Source: Cinnamomum chago
Lineage: Eukaryota > Streptophyta > Magnoliopsida > Laurales > Lauraceae
Assembly (NCBI GenBank): GCA_038049695.1
Contig: CP142451.1
Span: 67,585,501-67,649,500 of the forward strand
DNA: 64,000 nt
Direction: 5' to 3'
Positions 12,650 through 24,297 of this stretch are shown here, piece after piece (position 1 is the first letter of the stretch; each line of letters begins with the position of its first letter). The notes beneath the pieces were generated by a model that was not told the DNA's origin, made no database searches, and saw nothing but the letters and a program-made list of their open reading frames with translations. The position numbers were made by a program, and so were the translations under genes.

Positions 12650-14108
12650 CAATGTCAGTCAGGGTTGCATCTCATGTCCATCCCATCTACATGCTGCTTA
12701 AAGACTTTGGTAGTCAAAGGCTTAGTAAAGGGATCTGCCAGATTGTCCGCAGAGGCTATCTTGGTTATAGCAATATCACCTCTCTACACAATCTCTCTAA
12801 CTAAATGATTTTTCCTCAGTACATGTTTTTGGCTTTTATGGCTTCTGGGCTCCTTGGACTGAGCGACTACCCCGCTGCTATCACAGTAAACTGTGAGCGG
12901 CTGTCGTACCAAAGGTACCACCCTAAGTTCCATAAGGAATCTCTCAAGCCATACTGCTTCTTTAGCTGCTTCAGAAGCCGTTACATATTCAACGGTACAA
13001 TCCTATTTTATACTCCTCCAGCTGATAGCTCCGCCACCAAGCATAAATACATAACCAGAGATGGATTTCCTGGAATCCTTATCTAACATGAAGTCAAAAT
13101 CTGTGTAACCGACTGAAATCAGCTCATCACTGCCATAAATTAACGTGTAATCTTTAGTCCTTCTCAAGTATTTGAGAATACATTTTATAGCAATCCAATA
13201 TTTAGGTCCTGGGTTAGACTGATATCTGCTGACTAAGCTCACTGCATGACAGATATCCGGTCTAGTACATAGCATAGCATACATGAGGCTACCAACAGCC
13301 GAAGCGTTTGGGATCGACCTCATCTGCTCCTTTTCCTCAGGTGTCTTAGGACACTGATCCTTAGAAAGGTGCACTCCATGCCTGAAAGGTATAATACCCT
13401 TCTTGGAGTCTTGCATGGCAAACCGTACCAGCACCTTATCTATGTATGCAGCTTGGGATAAGCCAATCATCCTATTTTCCGGTCTCGATGAAGTTTGGTC
13501 CCTAGGATGTAACTAGCTTCTCCCAAGTCCTTTTTATCAAAAGTCTTGGCCAACCAAACTTTTATTGTTGATAACATTCCCACGTCTTTCCCAAGGAGTA
13601 GGATGTCGTCGACATATAAAACCAGAAAGACTACCCTGTCACCTTCACTTTTCATATACACACTACTCATCCGGATTTTGACAAAAACCAAATGACTTGA
13701 TTGCCTGGTCAAAACAGATGTTCCAGCTTCAGGATGCCTGTTTCAGTCCATAAATAGACTTCTGCAGCTTACAAACTTTTTGCTCTTGGTTTTTAGCTAC
13801 AAAACCGTCTGGCTGCACCATATAGATGTCTTCCTCAAGATGGCCGTTGAGAAACACCTTCTTGATATCCATTTGCCAAATCTCGTAATCGAGATGTGCT
13901 GAAATGGATAAAAGTATCCTGATGGACTTGAGCATGGCTACCGGCGAGAAGGTTTCCTCATAATCGATACCCTCTTTTTGAGATACCCTTTCGCAACAAG
14001 CCTGGCCTTAAAGGTCTCCACTCTACCATCTGGTCCTCCTTTTCTCTTGTAGACCCACTTGCACCCAATAGGTTTAAAATTGGCAGGCAAGTCCATAAGT
14101 GTCCAAAC
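12650..14108 (-). pseudogene. Copia reverse transcriptase and RNase H, broken
   Basis: Copies element RNA into DNA and removes the RNA strand. In element order: the RT fingers/palm block with M-D-I-K-K-V-F-L-N-G near 13880, then K-S-I-Y-G-L-K-Q-A-S near 13735; the catalytic L-Y-V-D-D-I-L-L-L near 13620; the block G-L-S-Q-A-A-Y-I-D-K near 13450; V-G-S-L-M-Y-A-M near 13290; and RNase H from about 13130 (Y-T-D-F-D) down to about 12660, where the D-N-L-A-D-P-F-T-K-P tail ends. All blocks are clearly Ty1/copia. Broken by a few changes, so not a working gene. Confidence 0.85.
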
Positions 14109-15300
14109 CTAATTGGAGTACATAGAGTCCATTTCAGCTTTCATGGCATCTTGCCAACGTCCCGAATCTATGTCATTAATTGCTTCATCATAGTTACAAG
14201 GATCTTGTTCCGGTTCTTCCGGGACTGCCTCGTAAGCCTCTCCCAAGAATGAGAACCTGTCAGGGGGTCTAACAATCCTCCCACTACGACGAGGCATTGG
14301 TGTAACTACTGGGTCCGGTAAAGGCGATTCTTCCTCAAGTCCGGTCATACTTGGATTTGGAATTGTTTGCTCTTGAGTTTCTTCCAAGATCACATTTTCT
14401 AAAGATTTCTGGTCCATCATATAATCTTCCTCCAGAAAAACCGCATTAGTGCTCACCAACACTTTCTGCTCTCTGGAATTATAGAATAACTTACCTTTAG
14501 TTCCTTTAGGATATCCTACAAACGTGCACACTTCCGACTTTGTTTCCAACTTATCCGTCTTAACCTTTAGCACGTGTGCCGAACAACCCCAAATGTGTAA
14601 ATATTGTAGACTAGGCTTTCGCCCGGACCACAACTCCCGATGAGTCTTAGGTACAGACTTAGATAGTACGAGGTTTAGTATGTACATTGTAGTATCCAAC
14701 GCATATCCCCAAAAGGATATAGGTAATCCTGAGAAACTCAGTATAGACCTAATCATATCTAAAAGAGTCAAGTTCTTTCTTTTTGCTACTCCATTCCATT
14801 GAGGCATACAAGGAGCAGACAACTGGGATAGAATCTCATTTTCTGATAAGTATCCCATAAAATCAGCAGAGAGATATTCCCCTCCTCGATCTAATCAAAG
14901 AGTCTTGATACTCTTACCTAATTGCTTTTCCGCTTCCGCTCGAAACTCTTTGAACTTTTCAAAAGCCTCGGACTTACGGTGCATAAGGTATATGTATCCA
15001 TATCTTAAGTAATCATCTGTGAAAGTGATGAAATACTCATATCCTCCTCTGGCCCTGACATTAATGGGTCCACACACATCAGTATGCACTAATTCCAATA
15101 AATCTTTGGCCCTATTGCCCTTAGATGAAAATGGTATTTTAGTCATTTTACCTTCCAGATAGGACTCGCAAACAGGCATTGGTTCTACCACCAATGAAGG
15201 CAAGATACCATCTTTCACTAGCCCATCAATCATGTTTAGGTTTATATGACCTAGCCTCAAGTGTCAAAGTTTTGTTGGGTTAGATGAAGGTGACTTTCTC
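14109..15300 (-). pseudogene. Copia integrase, broken
   Basis: Inserts element DNA into the host chromosome. Visible parts: a G-H-I-N-L-N-M pre-integrase/zinc segment near 15250; the core with V-H-T-D-V-C-G-P-I near 15080 and F-T-D-D-Y near 15030; the conserved P-Q-W-N-G-V-A-K-R-K-N segment near 14800; then W-G-C-S-A-H-V near 14590, and the proline-rich linker with R-R-S-G-R-I-V-R-P-P near 14270 that leads into reverse transcriptase. The long open stretch 14109-14858 covers the last two thirds. Copia gene order (integrase before reverse transcriptase) is evident. Confidence 0.85.
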
Positions 15301-15900
15301 TTTAATGATGGTCTATTAATCGTTTCAGTATCATGTATCTCATATATTGTAGGAGTTAACAAATAAAGCCCATTGGTTACCTTACCAGAACATATAAAAG
15401 TATCATTCCTCTTTATGACAACTTCAGTACCAAAAGTAATGGAATAACTTTTATTCACCAAACTAGAAACTGAAATTAAATTCCGCCGTAAAGACGGTAC
15501 ATATAACGTGTCTAACAAAATCAATTTATTATTTGAAAAACATAAAATAATAACTCCCACTGAAACAGCCTTTGCCTTAGCGTCAAATCCGAGGTTGACA
15601 ATGGTTTCTCCGTCATTGAGCCTCCTGGTTTCCCTGAACCCCTACAACGAATTACATATGTGATTAGTTGCCCCGGAGTCCACACACCAAGATTTTGAAG
15701 TACCAGTTGCAAAACTAACTTTAGAAATAAGTGACTCAATCATACATGAGGTCTTCTTCTTAGACAGATATTCTGGACAATTCCTTTTCCAATGTCCTAT
15801 CTTACCACAATGGAAACACTTTGCTTTTGACCCTGAACCCTTCACCTTGGCCACGCCACCAGTAGGACCATTCTCCACCTTAGGACCCTTCGGAACTGAT
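15264..15900 (-). pseudogene. Copia zinc knuckle and protease, broken
   Basis: A CCHC knuckle (C-F-H-C-G-K-I-G-H-W-K-R-N-C) lies near 15800, for nucleic-acid binding by Gag. The aspartic protease active site W-C-V-D-S-G-A-T-N-H-I-C is near 15680, followed by L-Y-V-P-S-L-R-R-N-L-I-S-V near 15470, the conserved end of the copia protease. The protease cuts the Gag-Pol polyprotein. Broken. Confidence 0.8.
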
Positions 15901-16009
15901 TTTTTTTTTTGCCTTTCGGCCCTTTGCCTTTCGGCTTGGACTTGGCATCCAACTTTTCTGTCACTAGGGCAGTTGGCTTCTTCTTCATAATCCCTTCAGT
16001 CACTACCAG

Positions 16010-16611
16010 CTAGCTAGACAGCTCAGCCAGAGTCAGATTCATCTTATTCATATTATAATTAACCTTGAAATTGTTGAATGACTCTGGAAATGACCCAAGG
16101 ATTATGTCGATCTGCGATTCTGCATCAATCGCAGCTCCCAGTACATCTAACTCATTCAATGAGTCCATCATTTTCAACATGTGTTCATGTACTGATGTAC
16201 CTTCAGCCATCTTGGTGCTGATGAGCACCCTCATAGCTGCTTGCCTAGCAGGCCTGCCCTGCTTTGCAAACATCTCTTTTAAGTTCGATATAATATCGCA
16301 GCAGTCTTATAGGATTTATGTTGGTGTTTTGAAACACTAGACATGGATGCCAGAATGTAATATCTGGCCAACTCATCGTCTTTGGCCCATTTGGTGTAAA
16401 GTTCCTTTTTTTCTTCCGATGCATCTGGGCCAGGCTCATCATGGAGGGTTTTGGTAAGGACATATTTATATCCTAAAGCAGTCAGGACAATATCCAGGTT
16501 CCGTTTCCAGTCTACATAGTTGGATCCCACCAACTTATTCTGGTTGAGGATGGTCGCAAGTGGATTGAAAGTATTTGAATTCATGCTAGAAATACTGTAG
16601 CACATAACCAT
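16010..16611 (-). pseudogene. Copia gag (UBN2-type), broken
   Basis: Starts at the ATG ending at 16611. It has the N-terminal F-N-P-L-A-T-I-L-N-Q-N-K-L-V-G-S-N-Y block and W-K-R-N-L-D-I-V-L, then a helical core with L-A-R-Y-Y-I-L-A-S-M, and later H-M-L-K-M-M-D-S-L-N-E-L and L-G-S-F-P-E-S-F. This is the UBN2/DUF4219 type Gag of plant copia elements. The same start region is seen on the plus strand just before 43941. Broken. Confidence 0.8.
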
Positions 16612-17473
16612 ACATTCAATTAATGAATTTAAATGACATTAGGGTTTAGTATTCTACCAAATTTATGTGGGAATCCTCATAACCACTAAATTTAGAATAC
16701 ATTGGAATCCCAATCCCCGGGGTATGCCTCCTTGGGGAGTGCGAATACCACCTAGATTGGTGCGGATCAAAGTTGGTCAAAATTAGGATTAAGACTAACT
16801 ATCCATTATCCCCTTCATTCATTATTATCTAGGTATCTCATACCAAACAATGAATGACTCCCAATCGGGTTTGGTTTCTAAAATACATGAGGCAAATCCT
16901 TAGGGATACTACATCATTATTTTAGTTAAGTGTGACTCACCAACTAGCGTTGCATGACAATCGTTGCGAGCAGTTCATCCTTAGGGAGTGGGCCCCCGCC
17001 CCGTCTCACCAATACTATCCATAGGAGATCAATATCTAGTAACCAGACAAGTAAAAGCCCTCTGTGGGGAACGGCCATTCTCATGATGGCGCGAGGCTAA
17101 GACTTTCCTTACAATGGACCTATAGTGGAAAGCCATGGGGATTTCTAAACAGAAATGCCCCGCTCCCACTTAATATTTTAGAATTGAGGATTTCCTTATA
17201 GGTATATGGGCCCACAAATATAGACATCAAATCATCTTATGATATGACCAATGATTGGTTCCAACTCAAGCTATTTTATGGAAAGTCCAGTTTCTTAAAT
17301 TAGTGTTACCAATGCATCCATCTCATGGGCCCACCAACTCTAATTAGAACTCTTTCCAAAAATTAATTTGATTTGACCAATTTTGGGAATTTCTATGTTC
17401 GGATCAGATTTGGAAACTTTCTAAAACAAGCATTCATCCATAAATAGAAAGTGCTAAAATTAGAAACTAGTCC
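16612..17473 (-). other. Copia 5' leader, first part
   Basis: Non-coding on the element strand, between primer site and gag. It matches the plus-strand copy at 39107-39342 and 43306-43900 over most of its length, including the gccccgccccgtctcacc block (16991-17008). The leader continues at 27922 and 33053 beyond two inserted elements. Confidence 0.75.
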
Positions 17474-18738
17474 TGTCGCGACCCCGGAACGGATCCCCGG
17501 GCCCGCGACGTTGGTTGAGTTGCACTGTCTACTGTTTTCCCACAGGTTCCCGCGGTGAGGATTCCCAAAGACACGCGGAATCTGACTCACACGTACAAGC
17601 TTTGCGGAAGCGTGTAGCAAAACATACCAAGATAAGCACCAATGAAATATTTAAGTGCCATGACAAATAATAACACGACATAGTATCAAAGAAAGAAACT
17701 AACATGGCATTCCCATTATTATTCAAGTTATGAGACTAGTCAAAAGTGAGTTAAGTTTTGTTACAATTCCATAAGAAGCCAACAGAGGCTAATACACATC
17801 TCAAAATGTAACAACAGAACCCCCAACAAAAGATGACGAGACTCAAGAACCCGCCCGACGTCTAGATGACATCGTCGGGCTGCCACTCTCTCACAGGGGT
17901 TGGCTCACAAGCCTCCTCCTAACGCTCCTCCTCAAAGGTAACGTCTCCTGCACCTGGGCACCAACAATCAAGGATCAAACACGACGGTTTGGCAGGTAAT
18001 CAATTTAGGTGCAAGCATGAAACAATAGTATTTAAGAAAACATGTGAGTAAAACCTTGATTAAAATGCTACAATAACTGAGGTATATTTTCGAGAATGCG
18101 AACAAGGCTGAGATACCAAAACAAACTAGCATGAATACATAATATATCATGAACAGTTACAATCTACAAAGAGCTCATCCTTTCTCTATCATTTATATAA
18201 TGAAAAGAGCAAGCACGCACGACAAGCACGATATACATAATATAGGCACGACACGATTTCCCATAAAGACGGGAATTCCGGCCGCGGAACCGGACACGCA
18301 CTATATGTAATAAATACACGACCAGTCTGCAGACAGTCCACATGTTTAAAGACCCCCAGACAGTGGATCAAACCGAAAGGGCAGTCTAAGCTCAGTGGTG
18401 TTTACTTAATTCATGAATGCACAAAACACTTGAAACACAATCAAAGCATGTCGAGGTAAAAAGGGGGAAATCACTTATCAATGAAAGTCCACGAGGATCC
18501 TAACCCTAGAGGGGGGGTGAATAGGGTGAGCTACAAGTATGACCAATTTCGACCAATTTTAATTTCTTAAACAAAACTAGTCACATGTGATGATTAAACA
18601 AACAAGATGCGGAAGCTAATACAAAATCAATCACCACATAGCATGCACCACAACACCAATATTTATAGTGGTTCGGCCAACGTGCCTACATCCACTACCG
18701 GCTTGTGTCTCCAACACCCCACCGGATTCCACTAATTA

Positions 18739-18945
18739 TGCTTTTTACTAGGCTAAGCAATAACCCTTACAAAGTTGTTTTTCTAGGCTAAACAACAACC
18801 TCTCAATGTGCTTTTATAGGCTTAGCAATAACCTTACAATATGCTTTTCTTAGGCTAAGCAATAACCTTACAATATGCTTTTCTTAGGCTAAGCAATAAC
18901 CTTACAAGTTGCTTTTCAAAGGCTAAGCAATAACCTTTACAAAAG
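18739..18945 (-). repeat. 34-bp minisatellite in the Sirevirus-like LTR
   Basis: Six units of the type ggctaagcaataaccttac, followed by aatatgcttttctta. The same array is at 24557-24763 in the other LTR, and a diverged four-unit version on the opposite strand is at 32655-32790. Confidence 0.85.
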
Positions 18946-19606
18946 AGGATTTCTCTAAGAAGGTGTCTTTACAAAAGATCACTCTAAGAGATTACAATTT
19001 AAGCACAATGGAATTTGCCTCTTAAATAGGCTAATAGGAAAATGAAATTCCAATTACAAACATACACTAAAATAAACTAAAGTGTGTGCACAAAGTGTAT
19101 GTATGAGTTTCTTCAATCAATTTTAACAATGAAGCTTTTAAATGAATGCATGATGCATTTTAAAATCAAGGTTTATAAAATGATGATTGAAGAGAAAACT
19201 AATCACATAAAAGATTCAAACAACTTTGAAGAATTAAGATAAACAAGTTGAGTGAAAGTTAAAGTCTAAGAACATATGTGATTAGGATAAGAGTGTGTGC
19301 AAACTAATCTAATTTACCAAGAAAGATATTGAGTTTGCAAAACAACTCTTTAAGGGCTTGAAATCATGCATAAATGAAAATACAAAGGATTTGAACATGC
19401 ATGAATTTCATTTGAATGGAAATCAAAATAACTTAGAAGATGTACCTTTTAAAAACTCATGAGATTGATTTCCAAATAGCCCTCTAGCATTTCCAACTTC
19501 TTCCCCTTTCTTTGGCTCCAAAATGCTCTCAAAGGTTCATAGTTCAAGCCTTGAAAAAGGTTGGAAATGAATGGACTTTATAGCCAAAAAGTTGCCAACG
19601 GCTAGT

Positions 19607-19750
19607 TCTCGGTCGACCGGCAAGGTGGTCTCGGTCGACCGAGAAAGCACAACGGTCATATTTCTGACCGTTGGGGCTTCAGTTCAAAAAACAGTCCATT
19701 TGCCCTGCAGTGTTCTCGGTCGACCGAGACCCAGGTCTCGGTCGACCGGC
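19607..19750. repeat. Cluster of CTCGGTCGACCGAG palindromes, 3' LTR
   Basis: Four sites around 19610, 19630, 19715 and 19737 (two are the full 14-bp palindrome), ending about 25-30 bp upstream of the TATA box in element orientation. Sireviruses are known for CG-rich palindromes at this LTR position. Confidence 0.9.
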
Positions 19751-20249
19751 GACACTGCCGGGACACCCCCAAAAATTCCAACTTTTGCATTTTGAAGATT
19801 TTCTTTGTGGAATTTTGTGGGTCACTAAACCAAGCTTAAAAACATGTTTTAAAACATTTAAAAACATGAAACACACAAAGCCTAAAATGATTCAAAGGTT
19901 TAAAACCAAAGGCAAGCTTGATTAGTAAAAACTCTTTTCAAATCAAATTGCATACAAAACTGATTCTAAAGGTGCTGAATGTATGCAAAGCTCAAACCTA
20001 AATTCACAAGAAGATTTTCCAAATCTAATGCACAAGGAATTTGGTTTTCAAAAGAGTTTTGGGTTCTAAAACCAATGCATCCAAGTTTAGAACCAAACCA
20101 TGCATAAAACACAAACTTTTCCAAAACTAAAAACTAATGCATGTATAAAACTAGATTTCAAGATATTTTAAATCAATGCAAGTGTGAGAATTCAAATGAT
20201 GCTAAAGTGCAAATGCATCCATCAAATTGCAAAAACAAAAGACCTAACA

Positions 20250-20262
20250 ATCTCCCCCTTTG
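20250..20262 (-). other. Polypurine tract adjoining the 3' LTR
   Basis: caaagggggagat on the element strand, directly before the LTR start TGTTAGG. Confidence 0.9.
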
Positions 20263-20860
20263 CAATTTGATGGCAACTTACTCATCAATGAAATTACACA
20301 CTCTGTCTTCAGCTCCCCCTCAGCTGGACAAGTCTTGAAATCTTCTTCTTGGATGCTTCTTCTCTTAGCTTGGGCTCTTGGGCTCTTTTCTTCAATCTTC
20401 TTGATGCTTGGTGCTTGATCATTCTTCAAGCTTTCTTCTCATCTTCCTCTCTTTGGCCAAGCATCTTCTTTAGCTCCAAGCTTTCTTTCTTCTATTTGCT
20501 CTCCCCCTTTGACCATGCCTCTCTCTCTTGAGAACTTGAAAGCTTTCTCCCCCTTTGATGGATAGGAGATCTTCGAGTACTTGAACTCTCGAACTCTCTC
20601 CCCCTTTGAAGAGTAGGAGATCTTTGAGTCACACTTGAACTCTCTCTCCCCCTTTGACATTAAATTGCAAAGGTACCTACACACATGAGACAAGAAGAAT
20701 ACCTTTAGTAGCACCTGTTAACAAATGAAATCGAAAATGAAATTCATAACAGGCTATCATGTATGTAAGAAGTCTCTAAGGGCTCATTAGCATTCCAAGG
20801 GTGAATTTGATCAAAACTAATTCTTCCTATGAAGGTTTACACTCCCCCTCAATCCATTCT
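20263..20860 (-). repeat. Reiterated polypurine tracts in the 3' region
   Basis: Further copies of the ctccccctttg or ctccccctca motif (plus strand) occur near 20310, 20502, 20548, 20598, 20651 and 20841, embedded in C/T-rich repeats of a gaactctctccccctttg kind. Multiple purine tracts before the 3' LTR are a reported Sirevirus trait. Confidence 0.8.
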
Positions 20861-22639
20861 CTTCTTTTGTCAAGCTTTTGACAAGATATAACTATTAGAT
20901 TCAAGAAGTAGATGGTTTAACCAAGTGAGGGTTAACTTCAAGGAAAGGATTAGATTCATTTAACTATAAAGCTCATATGATCAAATTACCAAAAGAGAGC
21001 TAGGACAAATGAGAGAAACTATCATGGATACCAATTGAAATAAACATATCAATTGAGATTAAAGGATGTGACTATAAACTCAATCACTCTAAAATGGATT
21101 TAAAAGAATAACTATTATGAGAAATCCAAATTAGATCTATCCATGATATGGGGTTTACACAAACATAGCATCAATCAATATTACTTATGAAAACCATATG
21201 CTATGTAAGATTTTGAAAATCATTTCATTCAATCAATAAATATGACTTATTAAAGTGCAAATTGAGTGAAATGAAATTCAAACATGAAGCCAACCTCTAT
21301 TAATAACCAACCAATATTATGAACACATAAACATGGTGGTCATGAGATATACCTATAAGAGCAAATGAGGTGGCAATCATGAGCATTGTGATGCTAATGG
21401 TGTGTGACATGGAACAATTATATAACTATCAAGTTCAATCCAATGCACACAAGATCTATCACATTCATAAGGAATCAAATCAATCGAAAAATTATACCAA
21501 ATGAAACCAATTGACTTTGACAACATGATAAAGGCCAAGAATGTGACAAAAATTCCATCAAGCACCATAAATGCATATTCATCACTTTTAAGGATATAAC
21601 TATTGAGCATAGTGATGAACAAGGCAAATTGCAATGCAAAAGGATATTACTTGGTAATGCATGCAATTTTCAAAGTGTCAAAATCATATGAATTCAACTA
21701 CTAAGATATCCATCAACCAACATAAATGTAAGGAATGGATTTCAAAGAGATTCATATGATCAAGAACACTACATATGAGGTTGAAACATGTACAAGGATG
21801 ACACCAAGAGAATCTACATGAATCAACATCATAACCATCCATAAAGAAATGACTATAAGGCAAAAAAGGATGGATTTGGGTTCTAGTATGGTTTCTACAA
21901 ATGTAACTAAGGTCACAACCATACATGGAACCAATTGTCATTTGCATATGCAAGGAAAGTAAACAAACAAGCAAAGATGCAAACAACAAACATTTCCATT
22001 TCTAAAGATAATGAAACCAAAAGAAAAAGGAAATGAGAATAATGGAACATGCTTAGATGAATATAACTAATGAGATTAAAAAGCATTTCCATTCAAAACA
22101 ATCTTCAAATCATTTTGAAAAACAAAATCCAACAATGAGCATAAAGGAATGATTTTGAAGATCAATTATCAACATTGTATTTGAAAAGATATAACTTCAT
22201 TAAAACACATACAAGTTGATTTTTCAAAACAATGTTCTCCATATAAAAGTATAACTTATAAATCCATGGAAAACTTGAATTGATTCAAATCATTTGTTCA
22301 AATAATCTTACTATGACATATACACAAATGATTCAACAATTGATCATGAAGAGTCTAGCTATGAAAGCTTTTGAAATCACAATCAATTGATCATGTAAAG
22401 AAATGCAATGCAAGACATATGTGTGCAAAAGACAAATCAAACATGATGAAATTATAATCAAATGATTTTGAAAACCATGACATGTAACTTAGAATGGTGC
22501 ATGAAACCAAAATCAAATGATCATAAAGAAGCAATGCATTTTAAGAAATCTAACTAAAAGAAACAAAATGCAAATGCAATCATGACCAACAAAGTGATTT
22601 AACTAATAAAGAGTAGGATGGTCAATGAGGTTCAAGACC
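20861..22639 (-). other. Non-coding internal region of the gag-only element
   Basis: AT-rich, with no long open frame on either strand and no recognisable polymerase or integrase remnants. Many short similar phrases (such as aaatgattttgaaaa and catgaaatt) give a loose repetitive texture. In an autonomous relative this is where pol would be. Confidence 0.6.
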
Positions 22640-24199
22640 CTAAGGTTTGTCTAGGTAAATAACTTTAGGAATCCACCTAAGGTCTTGGGAGGGTTGAACT
22701 TTGAGATCTATCTTGGAATTCTCACCAACTAAAGGAGATTTAACTTGATAAATTTTCAATTTGAACTTATCACCATGATATTTAGATTTTACTAAATTTG
22801 GCTTAAAATGGTGATTAGTCTTTTGATGTTGGTGAGTTTGTTTCTTTGGGGATTGTTTCTCTTTTCTTTTCTTCTTACTTTCTCCCTTTACTTGACTTTT
22901 GAATTTTAGATTTAACTTAGCAACTTTCTTCAAAAGTTCTTTCATGGGTTCATATAAGGGAGATAGATTGAGAAGCTTTTTGTTCTTAGATTCTTTCAAG
23001 CTTGGTTTAACTTGTTTAAGCCTTTTAGAATCTATCTTGGGAGACTCCATTTTAAAGGATTTAACTTGTTTAGTCTTTTTGGAGTTTTCCTTGATTTTTA
23101 GTGTCTTACCCTTCAAGTTTGATTTTCCATTTTTGAGTTCAAAGATGGGTTTAGACACATGGCTTCTTTTCCTTAGTTTGCACTCAAACCTAAAATGTCC
23201 TTCAATGCCACAAAAATTACATTTGGTTTTGGGCAAAGGAGAAAGAGTGCTAGAGAATGAGGACTCACCTTTCACAAAAGTGTTGGTGAATTTAGGGTCA
23301 TATGTCATATTCCTATTAAAACCAAGACCCGTCCTATCTCCATGAGATTTACCCAATTTGAATAATTTTTCAAGTTTCTCTTCACTTTGGGTAAACTTGC
23401 ACTCATACTTTTGTTTATTGTTTTCAAGTTGAGTGACTTTGGTTAAAAGGATTGAATTTTCATTTTTAACTTTTGAAAGTTCATATTCAATTTCCTTATA
23501 TTTGCTTAGCTCTTCATTGGCAAGTTTTAATTCATGTTTAAGTTCATCAATAACATTAGATCCAAGTTCTTTTGTTTTTAACTTACTTTTAATCAACTTG
23601 GATTCTAAGTTGTCAATGTCTACATCTTGTCTTTTAATTGTATCTCTTAGGTTTAAATTTTCATTTTTAAGCTCATCACAATTTATCTTAATCTCATTTA
23701 ATTCATTTTGAGCATTAGATAAATTTTCCTTAGAGATATTCAATTTTGATTCAAGATTGTTAGAGTCTTTATCTTGCCTTTTTATTTGATCTCTTAGTTT
23801 TAGATTTTCCTTATTGACATTTTCATAACCCATCTTTAATTCTTTTAGTTCATCTTGAATGTTGGATAGGTTATTTAAAGAGATCATGAACTTAGAGTCT
23901 AGACATTTTATAACTTCTTCTTTCTCTCTAAGTTCATCTTTTGAAGAGGCTAGCTCTTTGTTTAGCTTATTAGATTCTTCTTTTAAACTTCTATTTCTTT
24001 TATCAAGCTTTGAAGATAATGTATATAATTCATTATAGGCTTGTTGAAGATCATCTTCATCATACTCATTTTCTTCCTCTTTTGAGTCAAATTGATATTC
24101 ATTTAAGTGAGGGTTTGAATCTTCAATAGAAGGAAGAATGAGGGATCTAGAAGAATCTACAAAGTCTAGCATAGTGGAGTCCATTCTAATGATTTTCAA
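22640..24199 (-). CDS. Gag-type protein with long coiled coil and CCHC knuckle
   Basis: 519 codons, uninterrupted. Residues 1-45 hold an acidic leader (E-E-E-N-E-Y-D-E-D-D). Residues about 48-275 are a long, Lys/Glu/Leu/Asn-rich coiled coil with internal repeats (N-L-N-L-R-D-T-I-K-R-Q-D and a near copy ~50 residues earlier; N-L-E-S-K-L twice). A CCHC zinc knuckle C-N-F-C-G-I-E-G-H-F-R-F-E-C is near residue 328 (C-X2-C-X4-H-X4-C). The remaining 180 residues are extremely Lys-rich, ending in L-R-W-I-P-K. This resembles the C-terminal half of copia/Sirevirus Gag, where such coiled coils precede the knuckle; the UBN2 N-terminal domain is not visible. The start chosen is the first ATG; a second ATG lies six codons in. 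Likely role: RNA binding and particle assembly. It is the element's only gene and is read away from the 5' LTR at 24300. Confidence 0.75.
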   Translation of the reverse strand: MKIIRMDSTMLDFVDSSRSLILPSIEDSNPHLNEYQFDSKEEENEYDEDDLQQAYNELYTLSSKLDKRNRSLKEESNKLNKELASSKDELREKEEVIKCLDSKFMISLNNLSNIQDELKELKMGYENVNKENLKLRDQIKRQDKDSNNLESKLNISKENLSNAQNELNEIKINCDELKNENLNLRDTIKRQDVDIDNLESKLIKSKLKTKELGSNVIDELKHELKLANEELSKYKEIEYELSKVKNENSILLTKVTQLENNKQKYECKFTQSEEKLEKLFKLGKSHGDRTGLGFNRNMTYDPKFTNTFVKGESSFSSTLSPLPKTKCNFCGIEGHFRFECKLRKRSHVSKPIFELKNGKSNLKGKTLKIKENSKKTKQVKSFKMESPKIDSKRLKQVKPSLKESKNKKLLNLSPLYEPMKELLKKVAKLNLKFKSQVKGESKKKRKEKQSPKKQTHQHQKTNHHFKPNLVKSKYHGDKFKLKIYQVKSPLVGENSKIDLKVQPSQDLRWIPKVIYLDKP

Positions 24200-24284
24200 A
24201 TAAACACAACTCTAGGGTTTTAACTCTAGGTTTTTACACCTAATCAAGAGTTCCAAACACTTGATCCTAAGGGATAGAGCACTT
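24200..24284 (-). other. Short leader between primer site and gag
   Basis: Only about 85 bp separate the gag start from the primer-binding site, a short leader for this class. Confidence 0.6.
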
Positions 24285-24297
24285 GGCTCTGATACCA
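24285..24297 (-). other. Primer-binding site (initiator Met tRNA)
   Basis: ggctctgatacca on the plus strand is TGGTATCAGAGCC on the element strand, the standard plant copia primer site, two bases inside the 5' LTR edge. Confidence 0.95.

Larger units (their letters stand above)
18482..20249 (-). repeat. Sirevirus-like 3' LTR
   Basis: 1768 bp. On the minus strand it starts TGTTAGGTCTTTTG and ends GAGGATCC-type...GGACTTTCA complement. It carries four CGGTCGACCG palindromes (19607-19750), a TATA box (19577-19582) and six ~34-bp units (18739-18945). Confidence 0.9.

Noticed and set aside
21377-21989. Minus-strand frames with hydrophobic residues in the gag-only element
   Set aside because: Short, AT-driven, without homology or start context; no support as membrane proteins.
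22640-24199. 519-codon coiled-coil protein as a host gene
   Set aside because: It lies between two LTRs with primer site and purine tract, has a CCHC knuckle and ends like copia Gag; it belongs to the element.
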